A DNA stretch of 64,000 nucleotides from Cellvibrionaceae bacterium AOL6 (GCA_003265435.1 NOXC01000009.1:1-64000); one strand, 5' to 3'. Positions 46,021-56,102 are shown, counted from the first letter of the stretch. Program-made: numbers and translations. Notes: generated from the letters alone by a model not told the origin.

Positions 46021-46382
46021 TAGCAATAAAGTTTTTGGTTTTTGGAGCTTTTACCCTCACGCTAATAAGCTGCCAAACGAACAACACCCTTTATGATTGG
46101 GGTGGGTATGATGAAAGTCTATATGAGTATTACCACGACCCCGTCGAGGCTCAAGAATTTCCCCTAGCGCTAGAAGCTCATCTTGTACAGCTAGAGCAAA
46201 ATGAACAAAAACCGGCCCCAGGACTATACGCTGAAGTGGGGACATTCAAACTTAAAGAAGGGGATATTTCATCCGCCATTAGTTATTACGAGAAAGAAGC
46301 TGAAGCTTGGCCAGAAAGTGCAGCGCTTATGAACGCGATCATTAAAAATCTGAAAAAGCAATACGGGGAAAATAATCAATGA
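46017..46382 (+). CDS. DUF4810 lipoprotein
   Basis: A 121-residue lipoprotein (lipobox LISC, Cys near residue 19) with the family start TLYDWGGYDESLYEYYHDP. A TPR-like helical pair follows (GLYAEVGTFKLKEGDISSAISYYEKEAEAWPES). The family is found next to CsgG-like and DUF799 genes in several gammaproteobacteria and in Neisseria relatives; its function is not known. It overlaps the genes on both sides by four bases (ATGA). Confidence 0.85.
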   Translation: MIAIKFLVFGAFTLTLISCQTNNTLYDWGGYDESLYEYYHDPVEAQEFPLALEAHLVQLEQNEQKPAPGLYAEVGTFKLKEGDISSAISYYEKEAEAWPESAALMNAIIKNLKKQYGENNQ

Positions 46383-47023
46383 AAATAGTTAAATTTTCGA
46401 TTTTTTTGTCCGCCATTCTGTTTTTGAGCGCGTGTGAAACAACAACAGGTCAACGTCAAACAGGGTTTGCTGATGCAAAACCAAACTCCATCCTGATATT
46501 GCCGGTTGTCAATCACAGTGTAGATGTAGATGCCCCCTTAGCGGTTTATAGCTCATTACCAGTAATGCTGGCAGAGAAGGGTTATTATGTGTATCCATCC
46601 AATACCGTTAAAACCATTCTAGAGTACGAGGGGCTATACGAGCCTGCGCAAATACACCAGCTCCCAACAGAGACCATTGCTCAAATGTTTGATGCTGATG
46701 TCGTACTTTACGTCACTATCGAACGCTGGGATACAATCTATGTTTTGATCTCCAGTACTACCGAGGTGAAGTTTACTTATGAATTCAGAAATAGGGCTGG
46801 AGAGACTATCTGGGAGGCATCCAAAGAGATGCAATATACGCCGCAAAACAGCTCGACAGGAAACGCGCTAGCGGACCTTATTGGAGCGGTGATCACCGCA
46901 TCGGTAAACAGAGCGGCGCCGAATTATATGCCACTGACTCGCATGGCCAACTATCAGGTGTTCTACACCGACCATGAAACGTATTTACCTAATGGTCCGT
47001 ACCGCCCAGAGGAGCCTAAGTAG
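46379..47023 (+). CDS. DUF799 (GNA1162-like) lipoprotein
   Basis: A 214-residue lipoprotein (lipobox FLSAC, Cys near residue 19). The segments SILILPVVNHSVDVDAPLAV, MLAEKGYYVYPSNTVKTILE and ADVVLYVTIERWDTIYVLIS match DUF799, the family of the meningococcal surface antigen GNA1162. That family has a structural resemblance to TolB/CsgG-type assembly lipoproteins. It is the last gene of the four-gene lipoprotein operon; a perfect hairpin follows at 47037. Confidence 0.87.
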   Translation: MKIVKFSIFLSAILFLSACETTTGQRQTGFADAKPNSILILPVVNHSVDVDAPLAVYSSLPVMLAEKGYYVYPSNTVKTILEYEGLYEPAQIHQLPTETIAQMFDADVVLYVTIERWDTIYVLISSTTEVKFTYEFRNRAGETIWEASKEMQYTPQNSSTGNALADLIGAVITASVNRAAPNYMPLTRMANYQVFYTDHETYLPNGPYRPEEPK

Positions 47024-47036
47024 CTTCGCTCATTTA

Positions 47037-47058
47037 AAGCGGCTGCTCGCAGCCGCTT
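47037..47058 (+). terminator. Stem-loop after the lipoprotein operon
   Basis: AAGCGGCTG-CTCG-CAGCCGCTT is a perfect 9-base stem 14 bases after the DUF799 stop. No T run follows, so termination may be Rho-assisted or the hairpin may protect the mRNA end. Confidence 0.6.
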
Positions 47059-47142
47059 AGTGGCAGTTCTGCAGAGTGGCGCCATTCAAACTGCTCAGTC
47101 CCCCCCATTGCCATTGGGGCCCTCAACCTCACCCTGCTACAA

Positions 47143-47170
47143 AAACAAAAAAGGCCTGTAAAAACAGGCC
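47143..47170 (-). terminator. Intrinsic terminator of ssb
   Basis: The stem GGCCTGT/ACAGGCC with a 4-base loop is followed on the minus strand by TTTTTTG and a further T-rich tract. It lies about 40 bases after the ssb stop. Confidence 0.85.
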
Positions 47171-47209
47171 CTTAAAGCAATTAATCAACAATATGTGATG
47201 ACCTATTCC

Positions 47210-47725
47210 TTAGAACGGAATATCATCATCAAACGCATCCATAGCCGGAGGCGCTGGAGGCGTGGACTGCTGAGGTGCAGGTGATGCGGCGGAAGGGTTT
47301 TGCTGGCCGCCGCCACCATAAGCACCACCGCCGGACTGCTGAGGCTGGCCGCCACCGAACTGGCTACCGCCGCCCTGCTCACCGCCTCGGGAATCCAGCA
47401 TCTGCATTTCGCTTGCCACGATTTCGGTGGTGTAACGGTCCTGGCCGCTCTGATCTTGCCACTTGCGCGTACGCAGCGAGCCTTCGATGTACAGCTTGCT
47501 GCCTTTGCGCACATACTCACCAACGATTTCAGCTAAGCGATTGAAGAACACCACGCGATGCCACTCGGTTCGCTCTTGCGTCTGGCCACTTTGGCGATCT
47601 TTCCAGCTTTCGGACGTCGCGAGGCTGATGTTCGTCACAGCAGCGCCACTGGCGGTGAACTTGGTCTCCGGGTCCTGGCCACAATGTCCGATTAAAATTA
47701 CTTTGTTGACTCCACGAGACGCCAT
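47210..47725 (-). CDS. ssb: Single-stranded DNA-binding protein
   Basis: A 171-residue protein with an OB fold (about 1-110; [19 protein letters not shown] and [14 protein letters not shown]). A flexible Gly/Gln-rich linker and the acidic C-terminal tip DDDIPF, which recruits partner proteins, follow. It is transcribed after the YajR-like gene in the same direction. The ssb-MFS-uvrA neighbourhood is common in gammaproteobacteria. Confidence 0.97.
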   Translation of the reverse strand: MASRGVNKVILIGHCGQDPETKFTASGAAVTNISLATSESWKDRQSGQTQERTEWHRVVFFNRLAEIVGEYVRKGSKLYIEGSLRTRKWQDQSGQDRYTTEIVASEMQMLDSRGGEQGGGSQFGGGQPQQSGGGAYGGGGQQNPSAASPAPQQSTPPAPPAMDAFDDDIPF

Positions 47726-47812
47726 ATTTCACCTACCTGAATGTACTTGTTAATTCGATTTAATTATGCGCTTCTTTCAATTTGCACTTGCCTGCTCGCA
47801 CGAGCTCCGCGG

Positions 47813-49162
47813 CTACGGCCTTACTGCCACGTGTGCCCCAATGTATTGGTGCAATGCAGGAAGGTCGAGTTGCTCATAATTGACATTGATGTAAAGCAGC
47901 CCTTTATCCGCAACGTAGACACATTCCTCGACGCCCGGCTGGTTGACAATATCCAGCTCAGTAATTGAGGGCAAGACATGGAAAGTCAAGCGGCCCAAAC
48001 GTCGGGGGCGAGGCATCGATAAGGCAACGAGAAGCCACAGCACACACGCCAGCGCGAACAGGGAGAGCATTAGACCGCTGCCGTAATCAGCGACCAGCGA
48101 CCCGCCTACCACGCCGCCACAAAAGGCGCCCAAAAACTGGCAAGTGGAGTACAAGCCCATCGCCGTTCCACGCGTGCCCGCGGGTGCCACCTTACTAACC
48201 AATGACGGTAACATGGCTTCAAGCAAGTTGAAAGCAACGAAAAAGAAAAACACCAGAAGCACTAACCCAGCGCCGAATGCCACCCGCGCGAGCCCAAACA
48301 GGCTGAGCGCCAGCACCGCAATCGCGACCAAGAATGCCAGTTTGGCCTGCCCTCTGCGCTCGGCGGCCATCATCGAAGGCAGCGCCACCACGAAGGCTAA
48401 GACCAGCACGGGGAGGTAGACTTTCCAGTGCGTAGGCTCGAGCAGATTCAGATCCTGAACTAGCTTGCCTGGCAAGACAACAAACAGCCCGGTGATCGTG
48501 GCATGCAGCACAAAAATCCCCAGGTTCAGCCTGGCCAGACCGCGATGACGTACCAGGCCGAGAATCATACCGGGGATAGCGCGCTGCTCTCCATGCCCCG
48601 GCGCTGTGTTCTGCGGGGTGGGCACCCAGAATAGCACGACCAGTATGCCCACAAGCCCGAGCGCAGCGGCACACACAAACACACCTTGCAAGCCGGAAAA
48701 GGCCGTCAACGCGGGCCCCAGGATCAGTGCCAGCCCGAAGGACACGCCGATCGACGCACCGACGATGGCCATCGCCTTGCTGCGGGACGCTTCTGAGGTA
48801 AGGTCGCTCAGCAACGCCATCACCGTACTCGCGATGGCTCCAGCCCCTTGCAAGGCCCGCCCTAAAATCAAGCCTTCGACGGAAGTGGCTGACGCCGCGA
48901 CGACGCTACCTGCCACGAACACCAGCAAACCAAAGACTATCACCACTTTGCGCCCGATAAAGTCGGACAGCAGCCCTAAGGGAAGTTGGAAAAGCGCTTG
49001 AGTCAGCCCGTAAATCCCAAGCGCCAGGCCCAAGCTTCGGGCATCCGCGTTGGCATAGTGGTCGGCATAAAGGAAGAGCACCGGCAGAACCATAAACAGC
49101 CCCAGCATGCGAATGGCATACAGGGAAGCCAGAGAACTGATGGCGCGTATTTCGGTGTTCAA
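47813..49162 (-). CDS. YajR-like MFS transporter
   Basis: A 449-residue 12-span major facilitator protein. Motif A is seen as GLLSDFIGRKVVIVFGL (about 62-78), and GLALGIYGLTQALFQLPLG precedes it. The C-terminal about 65 residues (FHVLPSITELDIVNQPGVEE to the end) are soluble and resemble the YAM domain of E. coli YajR. The substrate is unknown, a drug or metabolite exporter being likely. It lies between ssb and the divergent LuxR-type regulator. Confidence 0.85.
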   Translation of the reverse strand: MNTEIRAISSLASLYAIRMLGLFMVLPVLFLYADHYANADARSLGLALGIYGLTQALFQLPLGLLSDFIGRKVVIVFGLLVFVAGSVVAASATSVEGLILGRALQGAGAIASTVMALLSDLTSEASRSKAMAIVGASIGVSFGLALILGPALTAFSGLQGVFVCAAALGLVGILVVLFWVPTPQNTAPGHGEQRAIPGMILGLVRHRGLARLNLGIFVLHATITGLFVVLPGKLVQDLNLLEPTHWKVYLPVLVLAFVVALPSMMAAERRGQAKLAFLVAIAVLALSLFGLARVAFGAGLVLLVFFFFVAFNLLEAMLPSLVSKVAPAGTRGTAMGLYSTCQFLGAFCGGVVGGSLVADYGSGLMLSLFALACVLWLLVALSMPRPRRLGRLTFHVLPSITELDIVNQPGVEECVYVADKGLLYINVNYEQLDLPALHQYIGAHVAVRP

Positions 49163-49467
49163 ACAGGGTCTCGCTTGTGGATTCTGGCGCAGATCGGCCG
49201 GCTACAGAAAGCGGCGGATTGTATCAACAGCCGACGCAAACAGATAGTTAGCGCTACCGATGATAGGTGAAATCTCACACTTCCACCCCACTTATACCAC
49301 TTTAGAATGAGTTTTTTTTGTTAAGTGGCGCTCATTCAGGCAACTTTTTAATACTTTTTTTCTGACATGGGTTACACTTAATCAATGTTATCGTTCTCAT
49401 TTTTCGAATGCGCCGTCAGACGACAGTCATCAATCCAGAGGCAGACGGCAACAGGCAAGGTTAGCAA
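49163..49467. other. Divergent spacer yajR-like/luxR-like
   Basis: About 305 bases with an AT-rich core (T-rich stretches near 49311-49360), which is the likely promoter region of the LuxR-type gene. No operator, RNA gene or further frame could be supported. Confidence 0.4.
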
Positions 49468-50130
49468 GTGTCCCTAGAAGCTGTGTCTAATAAACCCGAG
49501 AAAAAAATCGCGCTGTTTTCCGCCAACAGCAGCCTGCAAACAGGCCTATTGGCGAAACTGATCGGCGAAGAATTGAACCTCGATTGCGCGGTGTATCGCG
49601 ACTTTAATCGCATTCCCGCCGATATCTCGCTACTTCTGATCGATTGTAATGGTCAGGAAAGCGATGTGCTGACCTATATTGCACAGCAGGTTCATGCCCA
49701 CCCCAGCGCGGCCAGTGCGGCGCTGTTGAATGCCGAGTATGAGAGCGAGCACGAAAACCTGCTCGACTGGCCCTGTATCTCAGGCCTGTTCTACGTCGAC
49801 TCCGAGCAAGAGCAACTGATTCGCGGCCTCAAGTGCCTGCTGGAAGGCGACTACTGGGTGCCGCGCCGCTTGCTGCACCACTTCCTCGACAAAAACCGCA
49901 AGGCCCCTTCCTCTACCAGTCAGCCGGATGTCAAACTGACGCGTCGTGAGCGTCAGATTCTGAAGCTGATCAATGACGGCGCCACCAATGCCGACATTGC
50001 CAACGCGCTGAATGTCAGCGAACACACAGTGAAGAGCCATCTCTACAATGTGTATAAAAAAATCGGGGTGCGAAACCGTCTGGAAGCCAGCAATTGGGTT
50101 CGCAACCTGCCGGATCCTGACGCACTCTGA
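49468..50130 (+). CDS. LuxR-type regulator of the CsgD/VpsT kind
   Basis: A 220-residue regulator with an N-terminal receiver-like domain (about 12-135) and a C-terminal LuxR helix-turn-helix (about 153-215; LTRRERQILKLINDGATNAD then VSEHTVKSHLYNVYKKIGVRNR). The layout matches CsgD and VpsT, biofilm-matrix activators. Where VpsT has its W[FLM][TS]R c-di-GMP motif, this protein has WVPR in GDYWVPRRLLHHF (about residue 130). The classical phosphate-accepting Asp is not obvious (LLIDCNGQES). The start is GTG. It sits between yajR and uvrA, which are otherwise usual neighbours. Confidence 0.82.
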   Translation: MSLEAVSNKPEKKIALFSANSSLQTGLLAKLIGEELNLDCAVYRDFNRIPADISLLLIDCNGQESDVLTYIAQQVHAHPSAASAALLNAEYESEHENLLDWPCISGLFYVDSEQEQLIRGLKCLLEGDYWVPRRLLHHFLDKNRKAPSSTSQPDVKLTRRERQILKLINDGATNADIANALNVSEHTVKSHLYNVYKKIGVRNRLEASNWVRNLPDPDAL

Positions 50131-50219
50131 CAGCACAACACCACACTGACGGTTAACAGCAACAAAATAACTGGATATAATCCCAGTAATTGAACCTACA
50201 TACCTGTTGCTGCGTACAC

Positions 50220-50245
50220 AGGCCTGGCAGTTCTACCAGGCCTTT
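50220..50245 (+). terminator. Terminator after the LuxR-type gene
   Basis: An 8-base stem AGGCCTGG/CCAGGCCT with an 8-base loop and then TT AAACC; the T run is short. It separates the regulator from uvrA. Confidence 0.6.
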
Positions 50246-50308
50246 AAACCAATACCCTTAGACCCCACCATCAGTTAGACACTGAGATCGACTGATAGAT
50301 TAAGGACC

Positions 50309-53143
50309 GTGAGTTTGGAAAAGATCATCGTGCAGGGTGCACGCACCCACAACCTCAAAAACATCGACCTCAGCCTCCCCCGAGACAAACTCATCGTGAT
50401 CACCGGCCTCTCTGGTTCGGGCAAGTCTTCGCTGGCGTTTGACACACTGTACGCAGAGGGACAGCGACGCTACGTCGAATCTCTGTCGACCTACGCGCGT
50501 CAGTTTCTATCGATGATGGAAAAGCCTGATGTCGATCATATTGAAGGCTTGAGCCCAGCAATTTCCATTGAGCAAAAATCCACATCGCACAACCCGCGGT
50601 CCACCGTGGGCACGATCACAGAAATCTATGATTACCTGCGCTTGCTGTTCGCTCGCGTCGGCGAACCCCGCTGCCCGGTGCACGACGAACCCCTCGCCGC
50701 TCAGACGGTGTCACAGATGGTCGACCACTTGCTCGCCATGCCCGAGGACAGCAAGGTCATGCTCTTGGCGCCGGTCATTCGTGAGCGCAAAGGCGAGCAC
50801 GCTCATGTGTTCGACTCACTGCGACGTGAAGGCTTCATTCGCGCCCGTATCGATGGCATCGTGGTTGAGCTTGACGATGTGCCCGACCTCGACAAACGCC
50901 GTAAACACACCATTGAAGTGGTGGTCGACCGCTTCAAGATCCGCAGTGACATCGGCATTCGCCTGGCAGAGTCCCTCGAGACCGCCATTGCCCTGAGTGA
51001 CGGCATTGTCATCGCCGCTGATATGGACGGTAAACGCGAAGATCATGTGTTTTCCGCACGACATTCCTGCCCGGTATGTGACTACGCCCTGACCGAACTC
51101 GAGCCACGCCTGTTTTCGTTTAACAATCCTGCGGGGGCCTGTCCGAGCTGCGACGGCCTTGGTGTAAAGCAGTTCTTTTCGGAAGAAAAAATTGTACAGT
51201 TTCCCGAGGCATCGCTGGCCGATGGGGCGATCCGAGGCTGGGATCGCCGCAACCTGTATTACTTCCACATGCTGAAGTCGCTCGGCGAGCACTACGGTTT
51301 TGACATTGAAAAGCCCTGGCAAAAGCTGCGTAAAAAGCACCGCGACGCCATATTGTATGGCTCCGGCGACGAAGTCATCGACTTCCACTACGTCAACGAC
51401 CGCGGCAATGTCTACGAGCGCAGCCACGCCTTCGAAGGGGTGATTCCCAATTTCGAGAGGCGCTTTCGCGACACCGAAAGTAATTCAGTGCGCGACGAGC
51501 TGAGTAAGTTTCTCTCCGTCAGCGCCTGCCCGAGCTGTCACGGTGCCCGCCTCAAAAAAGAAGCACGGCACGTATTTATCGAAGCGCGCAATCTGCCTGA
51601 CCTTACGAGCCTTCCCATTGGCGAAGCCTTTGACTACTTCAGTAAATTGAAATTCAAAGGTGCAAAACAGGAAATTGCTCAGAAGATTATTAAAGAGCTG
51701 CAGGATCGCCTGGGCTTTCTTGTTGACGTTGGGCTGAATTACCTGACGCTCAATCGCAGTGCGGAAACGCTCTCAGGCGGCGAAGCGCAACGAATTCGGC
51801 TGGCAAGTCAAATCGGTGCGGGCTTGGTCGGAGTGATGTACATCCTCGATGAGCCCTCCATCGGTCTGCACCAACGCGACAATGATCGCCTGCTCAATAC
51901 GCTGACCCACCTGCGCGACCTCGGCAACACCGTGATCGTCGTCGAACACGACGAGGATGCGATTCGCACCGCCGACTATATTGTCGACATCGGGCCCGGT
52001 GCAGGGGTGCACGGCGGCGAGGTCGTCGCGCAAGGTACCTACGCTCAAATTTCCCGCTCGCGTCAGTCTTTGACCGCAGACTATCTCACCGGGCGTAAGA
52101 AAATTGAGGTGCCGAGTGAGCGCCACGCTTTTGACCCCGATACCGTCCTGCGCATAGAAGGCGCGCGGGGCAATAACCTGAAAGATGTGTCACTGACCCT
52201 GCCCATTGGCGTAATGACCTGTGTCACGGGTGTTTCGGGCTCGGGCAAATCCACGCTGATCAATGCCACCCTTTACCCACTGGCGGCCACCCATTTAAAT
52301 GGTGCAACGACCTTGAGCCCGGCGGCGCATAAAAGCGCGAGCGGCTTCGAGCATCTTGATAAATGTGTCGACATCGACCAGAGTCCAATCGGCCGCACCC
52401 CACGCTCCAACCCTGCCACCTACACCGGTATTTTCACCCCGGTACGTGAGCTGTTTGCCGGCACACAGGAAGCGCGCTCGCGGGGTTACAAGCCGGGGCG
52501 GTTCAGCTTTAACGTGAAAGGCGGCCGCTGTGAAGCGTGTCAGGGCGATGGTGTGGTTAAAGTGGAAATGCACTTTCTACCCGATATCTACGTGCCCTGT
52601 GACGTCTGCAAGGGCAAGCGCTACAACCGCGAAACCCTCGAGATTAAATACAAGGGCAAAAGCATTCATGAAGTGCTTGAGCTGACGGTCGAAGACGCTC
52701 GCGAGTTCTTTGACGCCATCCCAGCCATTGCCAAGAAGCTGCAAACCTTGATTGATGTAGGCTTGTCATACATACGCCTCGGCCAAGCCGCCACCACACT
52801 ATCCGGCGGAGAAGCTCAGCGCGTAAAACTGGCGAAGGAATTGTCAAAACGCGATACGGGAAAAACGCTCTACATTCTCGACGAACCGACCACCGGCCTG
52901 CACTTCCACGACATTCAGCAACTGCTTACCGTACTGCATCGTTTACGCGACCACGGCAATACCATTGTGGTGATCGAGCATAATCTGGACGTGATTAAAA
53001 CGGCAGACTGGATCGTCGACCTCGGTCCCGAAGGCGGCAGTGGCGGCGGTGAAATTATTGCGGAGGGTACGCCCGAGGCCATCTGTAAGGTGAAAAAGTC
53101 CCACACGGGGCGTTTTCTCAAGCCACTGCTTGCTAAGGCTTAA
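50309..53143 (+). CDS. uvrA: Excinuclease ABC subunit A
   Basis: The damage-recognition ATPase of nucleotide excision repair, 944 residues. Two ABC modules are seen, with Walker [13 protein letters not shown] (about 31-42) and [11 protein letters not shown] (about 640-650), and the ABC signatures [14 protein letters not shown] and [14 protein letters not shown]. Zinc-finger cysteines are in [23 protein letters not shown] and CEACQGDG with CDVCKGKRY. The GTG start follows AAGGACC. Length and domain order are normal. Confidence 0.98.
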   Translation: MSLEKIIVQGARTHNLKNIDLSLPRDKLIVITGLSGSGKSSLAFDTLYAEGQRRYVESLSTYARQFLSMMEKPDVDHIEGLSPAISIEQKSTSHNPRSTVGTITEIYDYLRLLFARVGEPRCPVHDEPLAAQTVSQMVDHLLAMPEDSKVMLLAPVIRERKGEHAHVFDSLRREGFIRARIDGIVVELDDVPDLDKRRKHTIEVVVDRFKIRSDIGIRLAESLETAIALSDGIVIAADMDGKREDHVFSARHSCPVCDYALTELEPRLFSFNNPAGACPSCDGLGVKQFFSEEKIVQFPEASLADGAIRGWDRRNLYYFHMLKSLGEHYGFDIEKPWQKLRKKHRDAILYGSGDEVIDFHYVNDRGNVYERSHAFEGVIPNFERRFRDTESNSVRDELSKFLSVSACPSCHGARLKKEARHVFIEARNLPDLTSLPIGEAFDYFSKLKFKGAKQEIAQKIIKELQDRLGFLVDVGLNYLTLNRSAETLSGGEAQRIRLASQIGAGLVGVMYILDEPSIGLHQRDNDRLLNTLTHLRDLGNTVIVVEHDEDAIRTADYIVDIGPGAGVHGGEVVAQGTYAQISRSRQSLTADYLTGRKKIEVPSERHAFDPDTVLRIEGARGNNLKDVSLTLPIGVMTCVTGVSGSGKSTLINATLYPLAATHLNGATTLSPAAHKSASGFEHLDKCVDIDQSPIGRTPRSNPATYTGIFTPVRELFAGTQEARSRGYKPGRFSFNVKGGRCEACQGDGVVKVEMHFLPDIYVPCDVCKGKRYNRETLEIKYKGKSIHEVLELTVEDAREFFDAIPAIAKKLQTLIDVGLSYIRLGQAATTLSGGEAQRVKLAKELSKRDTGKTLYILDEPTTGLHFHDIQQLLTVLHRLRDHGNTIVVIEHNLDVIKTADWIVDLGPEGGSGGGEIIAEGTPEAICKVKKSHTGRFLKPLLAKA

Positions 53144-53146
53144 ACC

Positions 53147-53884
53147 TCACTGCGCCGGGGCGCTTTCAGACCAGTCCCGGCGCAGTGCTGCCACGTTCCA
53201 GCTTTCAATCCACTCCGCACCCATCGCATGCAGTTGCTGCGCGCGCACAAGCTCCACCGTGTCATAGAGAAACCACTGCCAGGGTCCTTCCCACAGCGTG
53301 CCCTCTCCGACTTTTTCTTCGTTGCAAATGAGATAGTTGGGCCGCAGAAGTTTTGCCGCCGTTAACTCCGAGTGCTGATACTGAGACAAAATCCAGCCCA
53401 CAGGGACATACAGTTGTTGGCGAGCAACCGTCAACAAGGCCTTGTCATAGGAAATCAAGACCACCTGCTCAAGTACATTGCGCAACACGCGCTGCAACTG
53501 ACTGACAATGTTCTCTCTGGACAAATGCGTGAGGGCATCGGTCTTAATTTCGATAAAGGCGGTGCGATCCGGGTAGGTGGCGAGCAGACTACAAAATTCA
53601 GCCAGACTGGGGATGGGTGTCGGAAAATAACGACTACCGAACCGCGCCGGTTCATGCACAGAGACGGACGCCAGGTCCGCCTCACTGAGTTCCGCGATCA
53701 TACCGCGCCGGTCGGAGGTACGCTGAAGGGAAGGATCGTGTAGTAGATAGGGCACGCCGTCGCTGGAAAACTGAATGTCTACCTCGACCGCATCGGCGCC
53801 GGCAAGCAGGGCCTTTTCAGCCGAAATCAAGGTGTTTTCGGGTGCGCGTTCAGGCATGCCGCGGTGCCCAACAAATTTGACCAT
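53147..53884 (-). CDS. Glycerophosphodiester phosphodiesterase
   Basis: A GDPD TIM-barrel enzyme of 245 residues from the ATG at 53884 (TAGGGAT upstream); a longer frame starts at 53914. The catalytic motif is FVGHRGMPERAPENT (about 4-18). The metal ligands are in ADAVEVDIQFSSDGVPYLLHDPSLQRTS (about 30-57, with VEVD and HD), and ERIKTD-type FIEIKTD lies near residue 112. There is no signal peptide, so it is a cytoplasmic UgpQ-like enzyme that hydrolyses glycerophosphodiesters. It converges on uvrA. Confidence 0.9.
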   Translation of the reverse strand: MVKFVGHRGMPERAPENTLISAEKALLAGADAVEVDIQFSSDGVPYLLHDPSLQRTSDRRGMIAELSEADLASVSVHEPARFGSRYFPTPIPSLAEFCSLLATYPDRTAFIEIKTDALTHLSRENIVSQLQRVLRNVLEQVVLISYDKALLTVARQQLYVPVGWILSQYQHSELTAAKLLRPNYLICNEEKVGEGTLWEGPWQWFLYDTVELVRAQQLHAMGAEWIESWNVAALRRDWSESAPAQ

Positions 53885-53977
53885 ATCCCTATTCCCGGCC
53901 CGTTCAGCCAACATCCATTCAAGCGCTCACGATAGCGCTGCCCCTCGCGCTCTGCAAGGGTTTCAGTGCCGGGGTGA

Positions 53978-54985
53978 TCAACGGACTCGGTCGCGCAAAG
54001 CCTCGGATTTCCGCTGCAATTGATGACGGGACTGTATACGTCGTACTGTCCCTGAAGCGCCACTTACCACCAGTGTATCCGTAGTGGCCAGATCCTCATT
54101 TCGGTAGACCCCAGCGACCAACTCCCCCTTGGTGATGCCCGTCATACTGAAGACCACTTGATCCGTGGAAACCAAACGCTCGAGTGGCAGTACAGTATCG
54201 ATCTCCACCCCCATCGCGGCACAGCGCTCGCGCTCGATGGCTTCTTCGCGCACAAACTCGTCGCCAGGTCCCTTCGCTTCGGTTCGTGGGACGAGGCGCG
54301 CCTGCATGTCCCCGCCAAGTGCGCGCATCGCCGCAGCAGTGATTACGCCCTCCGGCGCGCCGCCCATGCAGTACATCAAATCCACATCGCTTTCGGGCAT
54401 ACAGGTCAGGATGGACGCCGCGACATCGCCATCTGGCACCGCGAATACGCGCACCCCCATTGCGTGCAGGGCTCGTATTTGAGCTTCATGACGCGGTTTC
54501 GCGAGCGTCACTACGGTGAAGGCCTCCAACGGCTTATTCATCGCTGCGGCCACCGCCTGCACATTGTCGACCAGGCTGAGTGACAGGTCGATATGCCCTC
54601 GCCCTTCAGGCCCGACGACGAGCTTTTCCATATACATATCAGGCGCTTGCAGCAAGCCACCCCGATCGCTCGCGGCGAGGACCGCCACCGCACCGCTTTG
54701 CCCCATTGCCGTCATGCGGGTGCCGTCGATGGGGTCCACCGCGATATCGATGGGCTCCTCTCCGCACCCCAGCTCCTCACCGATATAGAGCATCGGCGCC
54801 TCATCAATCTCACCTTCCCCAATCACAATGCGCCCGGCCATATTCGCTTGGTTTAACAGAATACGCATGACTTCCACCGCCGCCGCATCGGCGAGGTTTT
54901 TATCACCGCGGCCGAGCCATTTATAGGCGGCCAGCGCGGCTTCTTCAGTGACGCGGGAAAAGTGCAGGGCGAGATCTGGATTCAT
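53978..54985 (-). CDS. glpX: Class II fructose-1,6-bisphosphatase
   Basis: A 335-residue GlpX-type phosphatase of gluconeogenesis. Metal-site motifs are GRIVIGEGEIDEAPMLYIGE (about 51-70) and DIAVDPIDGTRMTAMGQSGA (about 79-98). YCMGGAPEGVITAAAMRALGG follows near 203-223. It is on the same strand as cysK and precedes the phosphodiesterase gene by about 90 bases. Gluconeogenic enzymes suit a metabolism that feeds on alginate- and pectin-derived products. Confidence 0.95.
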   Translation of the reverse strand: MNPDLALHFSRVTEEAALAAYKWLGRGDKNLADAAAVEVMRILLNQANMAGRIVIGEGEIDEAPMLYIGEELGCGEEPIDIAVDPIDGTRMTAMGQSGAVAVLAASDRGGLLQAPDMYMEKLVVGPEGRGHIDLSLSLVDNVQAVAAAMNKPLEAFTVVTLAKPRHEAQIRALHAMGVRVFAVPDGDVAASILTCMPESDVDLMYCMGGAPEGVITAAAMRALGGDMQARLVPRTEAKGPGDEFVREEAIERERCAAMGVEIDTVLPLERLVSTDQVVFSMTGITKGELVAGVYRNEDLATTDTLVVSGASGTVRRIQSRHQLQRKSEALRDRVR

Positions 54986-55062
54986 GAGCGAGGTCCGTCA
55001 AAAAAAGGCGAGAGTGTAGCATAGCGCGCCCACCCTAAGCCGGGTGAGCGCCCAGTCGACGC

Positions 55063-56016
55063 TTACTGCGCGGCCAGCCACTCATCATCACTGTCTTCAG
55101 TGATATCGGCAAACAGGGGGGTAGATAGGTAGCGCTCACCCGTATCCGGCAACATGACCAGAAAATGGCTGTCGGCCGGTGCCGTCTCCGCGAACTTCAG
55201 TGCCGCCGCCATTGTCGCCCCGGCGGAGATGCCGCAAAAAATACCTTCTTGGGTAGCCAATGCCTTGGCCGTCGCAATCGCCTCTTCATCTGAAACGGGC
55301 ACGAGGCTATCGGCAACAGATCGATCCAGCACCTTGGGAACAAAGTCCGGCGTCCAACCTTGAATTTTATGTGGTGACCAGTCTTTACCGGACAGCATCG
55401 CCGCATTTTCTGGCTCGGCAATTACGATTTTGAGGTCCGGCCGCGCAAGTTTTAGCATTTGTCCGGCGCCGGTCATGGTGCCGCCTGTTCCCCAGCCACT
55501 GACGAAGTAGTCCAGCTCGCGGCCAGCAAAATCTCTGAGGATTTCGGGGCCGGTGGTATTGCGGTGATAGGCGGGGTTCGCCTCGTTCTCAAATTGGCGC
55601 GCGAGAAACCAGCCATGCTGCTCGGCGAGGGCTTCGGCTTTTTTCACCATGCCCGTTGCACGTTCTGCCGCCGGGGTGAGTATCACTTTCGCACCGAGCG
55701 CCTTCATCAGTTTACGACGCTCTACGGAAAAGGTTTCAACCATCGTAGCAACGAAGGGGTAGCCTTTTGCGGCGCATACCATCGCCAGTGCGATACCGGT
55801 ATTCCCGCTGGTGGCTTCGATCACGGTTTGGCCCGGCTTTAACAGACCTCGCTTTTCCGCATCCTCAATAATGCCGATCGCTAGCCGGTCTTTCACCGAG
55901 GCCATCGGGTTAAACGCTTCGACTTTGACGTAAAAATGTTGGTTGGCCGGCGCAATACGGTTGATGCGAACCACCGGCGTTTGACCTATTGTGCTGAGAA
56001 TGGAATCGTGAATCAT
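55063..56016 (-). CDS. cysK: Cysteine synthase A
   Basis: O-acetylserine sulfhydrylase of 317 residues. The PLP lysine lies in NPMASVKDRLA (about 36-46), the phosphate-binding loop is ATSGNTGIALA (about 69-79), and GWGTGGTMTGAGQ (about 174-186) and the C-terminal MLPDTGERYLSTPLF are family signatures. An AGGAGGG-like site precedes the ATG. The gene is monocistronic by appearance. Confidence 0.94.
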   Translation of the reverse strand: MIHDSILSTIGQTPVVRINRIAPANQHFYVKVEAFNPMASVKDRLAIGIIEDAEKRGLLKPGQTVIEATSGNTGIALAMVCAAKGYPFVATMVETFSVERRKLMKALGAKVILTPAAERATGMVKKAEALAEQHGWFLARQFENEANPAYHRNTTGPEILRDFAGRELDYFVSGWGTGGTMTGAGQMLKLARPDLKIVIAEPENAAMLSGKDWSPHKIQGWTPDFVPKVLDRSVADSLVPVSDEEAIATAKALATQEGIFCGISAGATMAAALKFAETAPADSHFLVMLPDTGERYLSTPLFADITEDSDDEWLAAQ

Positions 56017-56036
56017 GTGCCCTCCTTAACGAATTT

Positions 56037-56061
56037 GGCCGGGCTTGAATCAAGCCCGGCC
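56037..56061. terminator. Strong stem-loop between the DUF4349 gene and cysK
   Basis: An 11-base perfect stem GGCCGGGCTTG/CAAGCCCGGCC with a 3-base loop lies after the DUF4349 gene and before cysK, both on the minus strand. No T run follows on the minus strand, so it may be a terminator helped by other factors. Confidence 0.6.
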
Positions 56062-56102
56062 AACATTGTACACCTCTGCACCGTGCGACACAGCGACGCG
56101 GA

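Noticed and set aside
50816-51427. Minus-strand frame of about 200 codons inside uvrA
   Set aside because: It is antisense to conserved uvrA coding sequence and has no family features.
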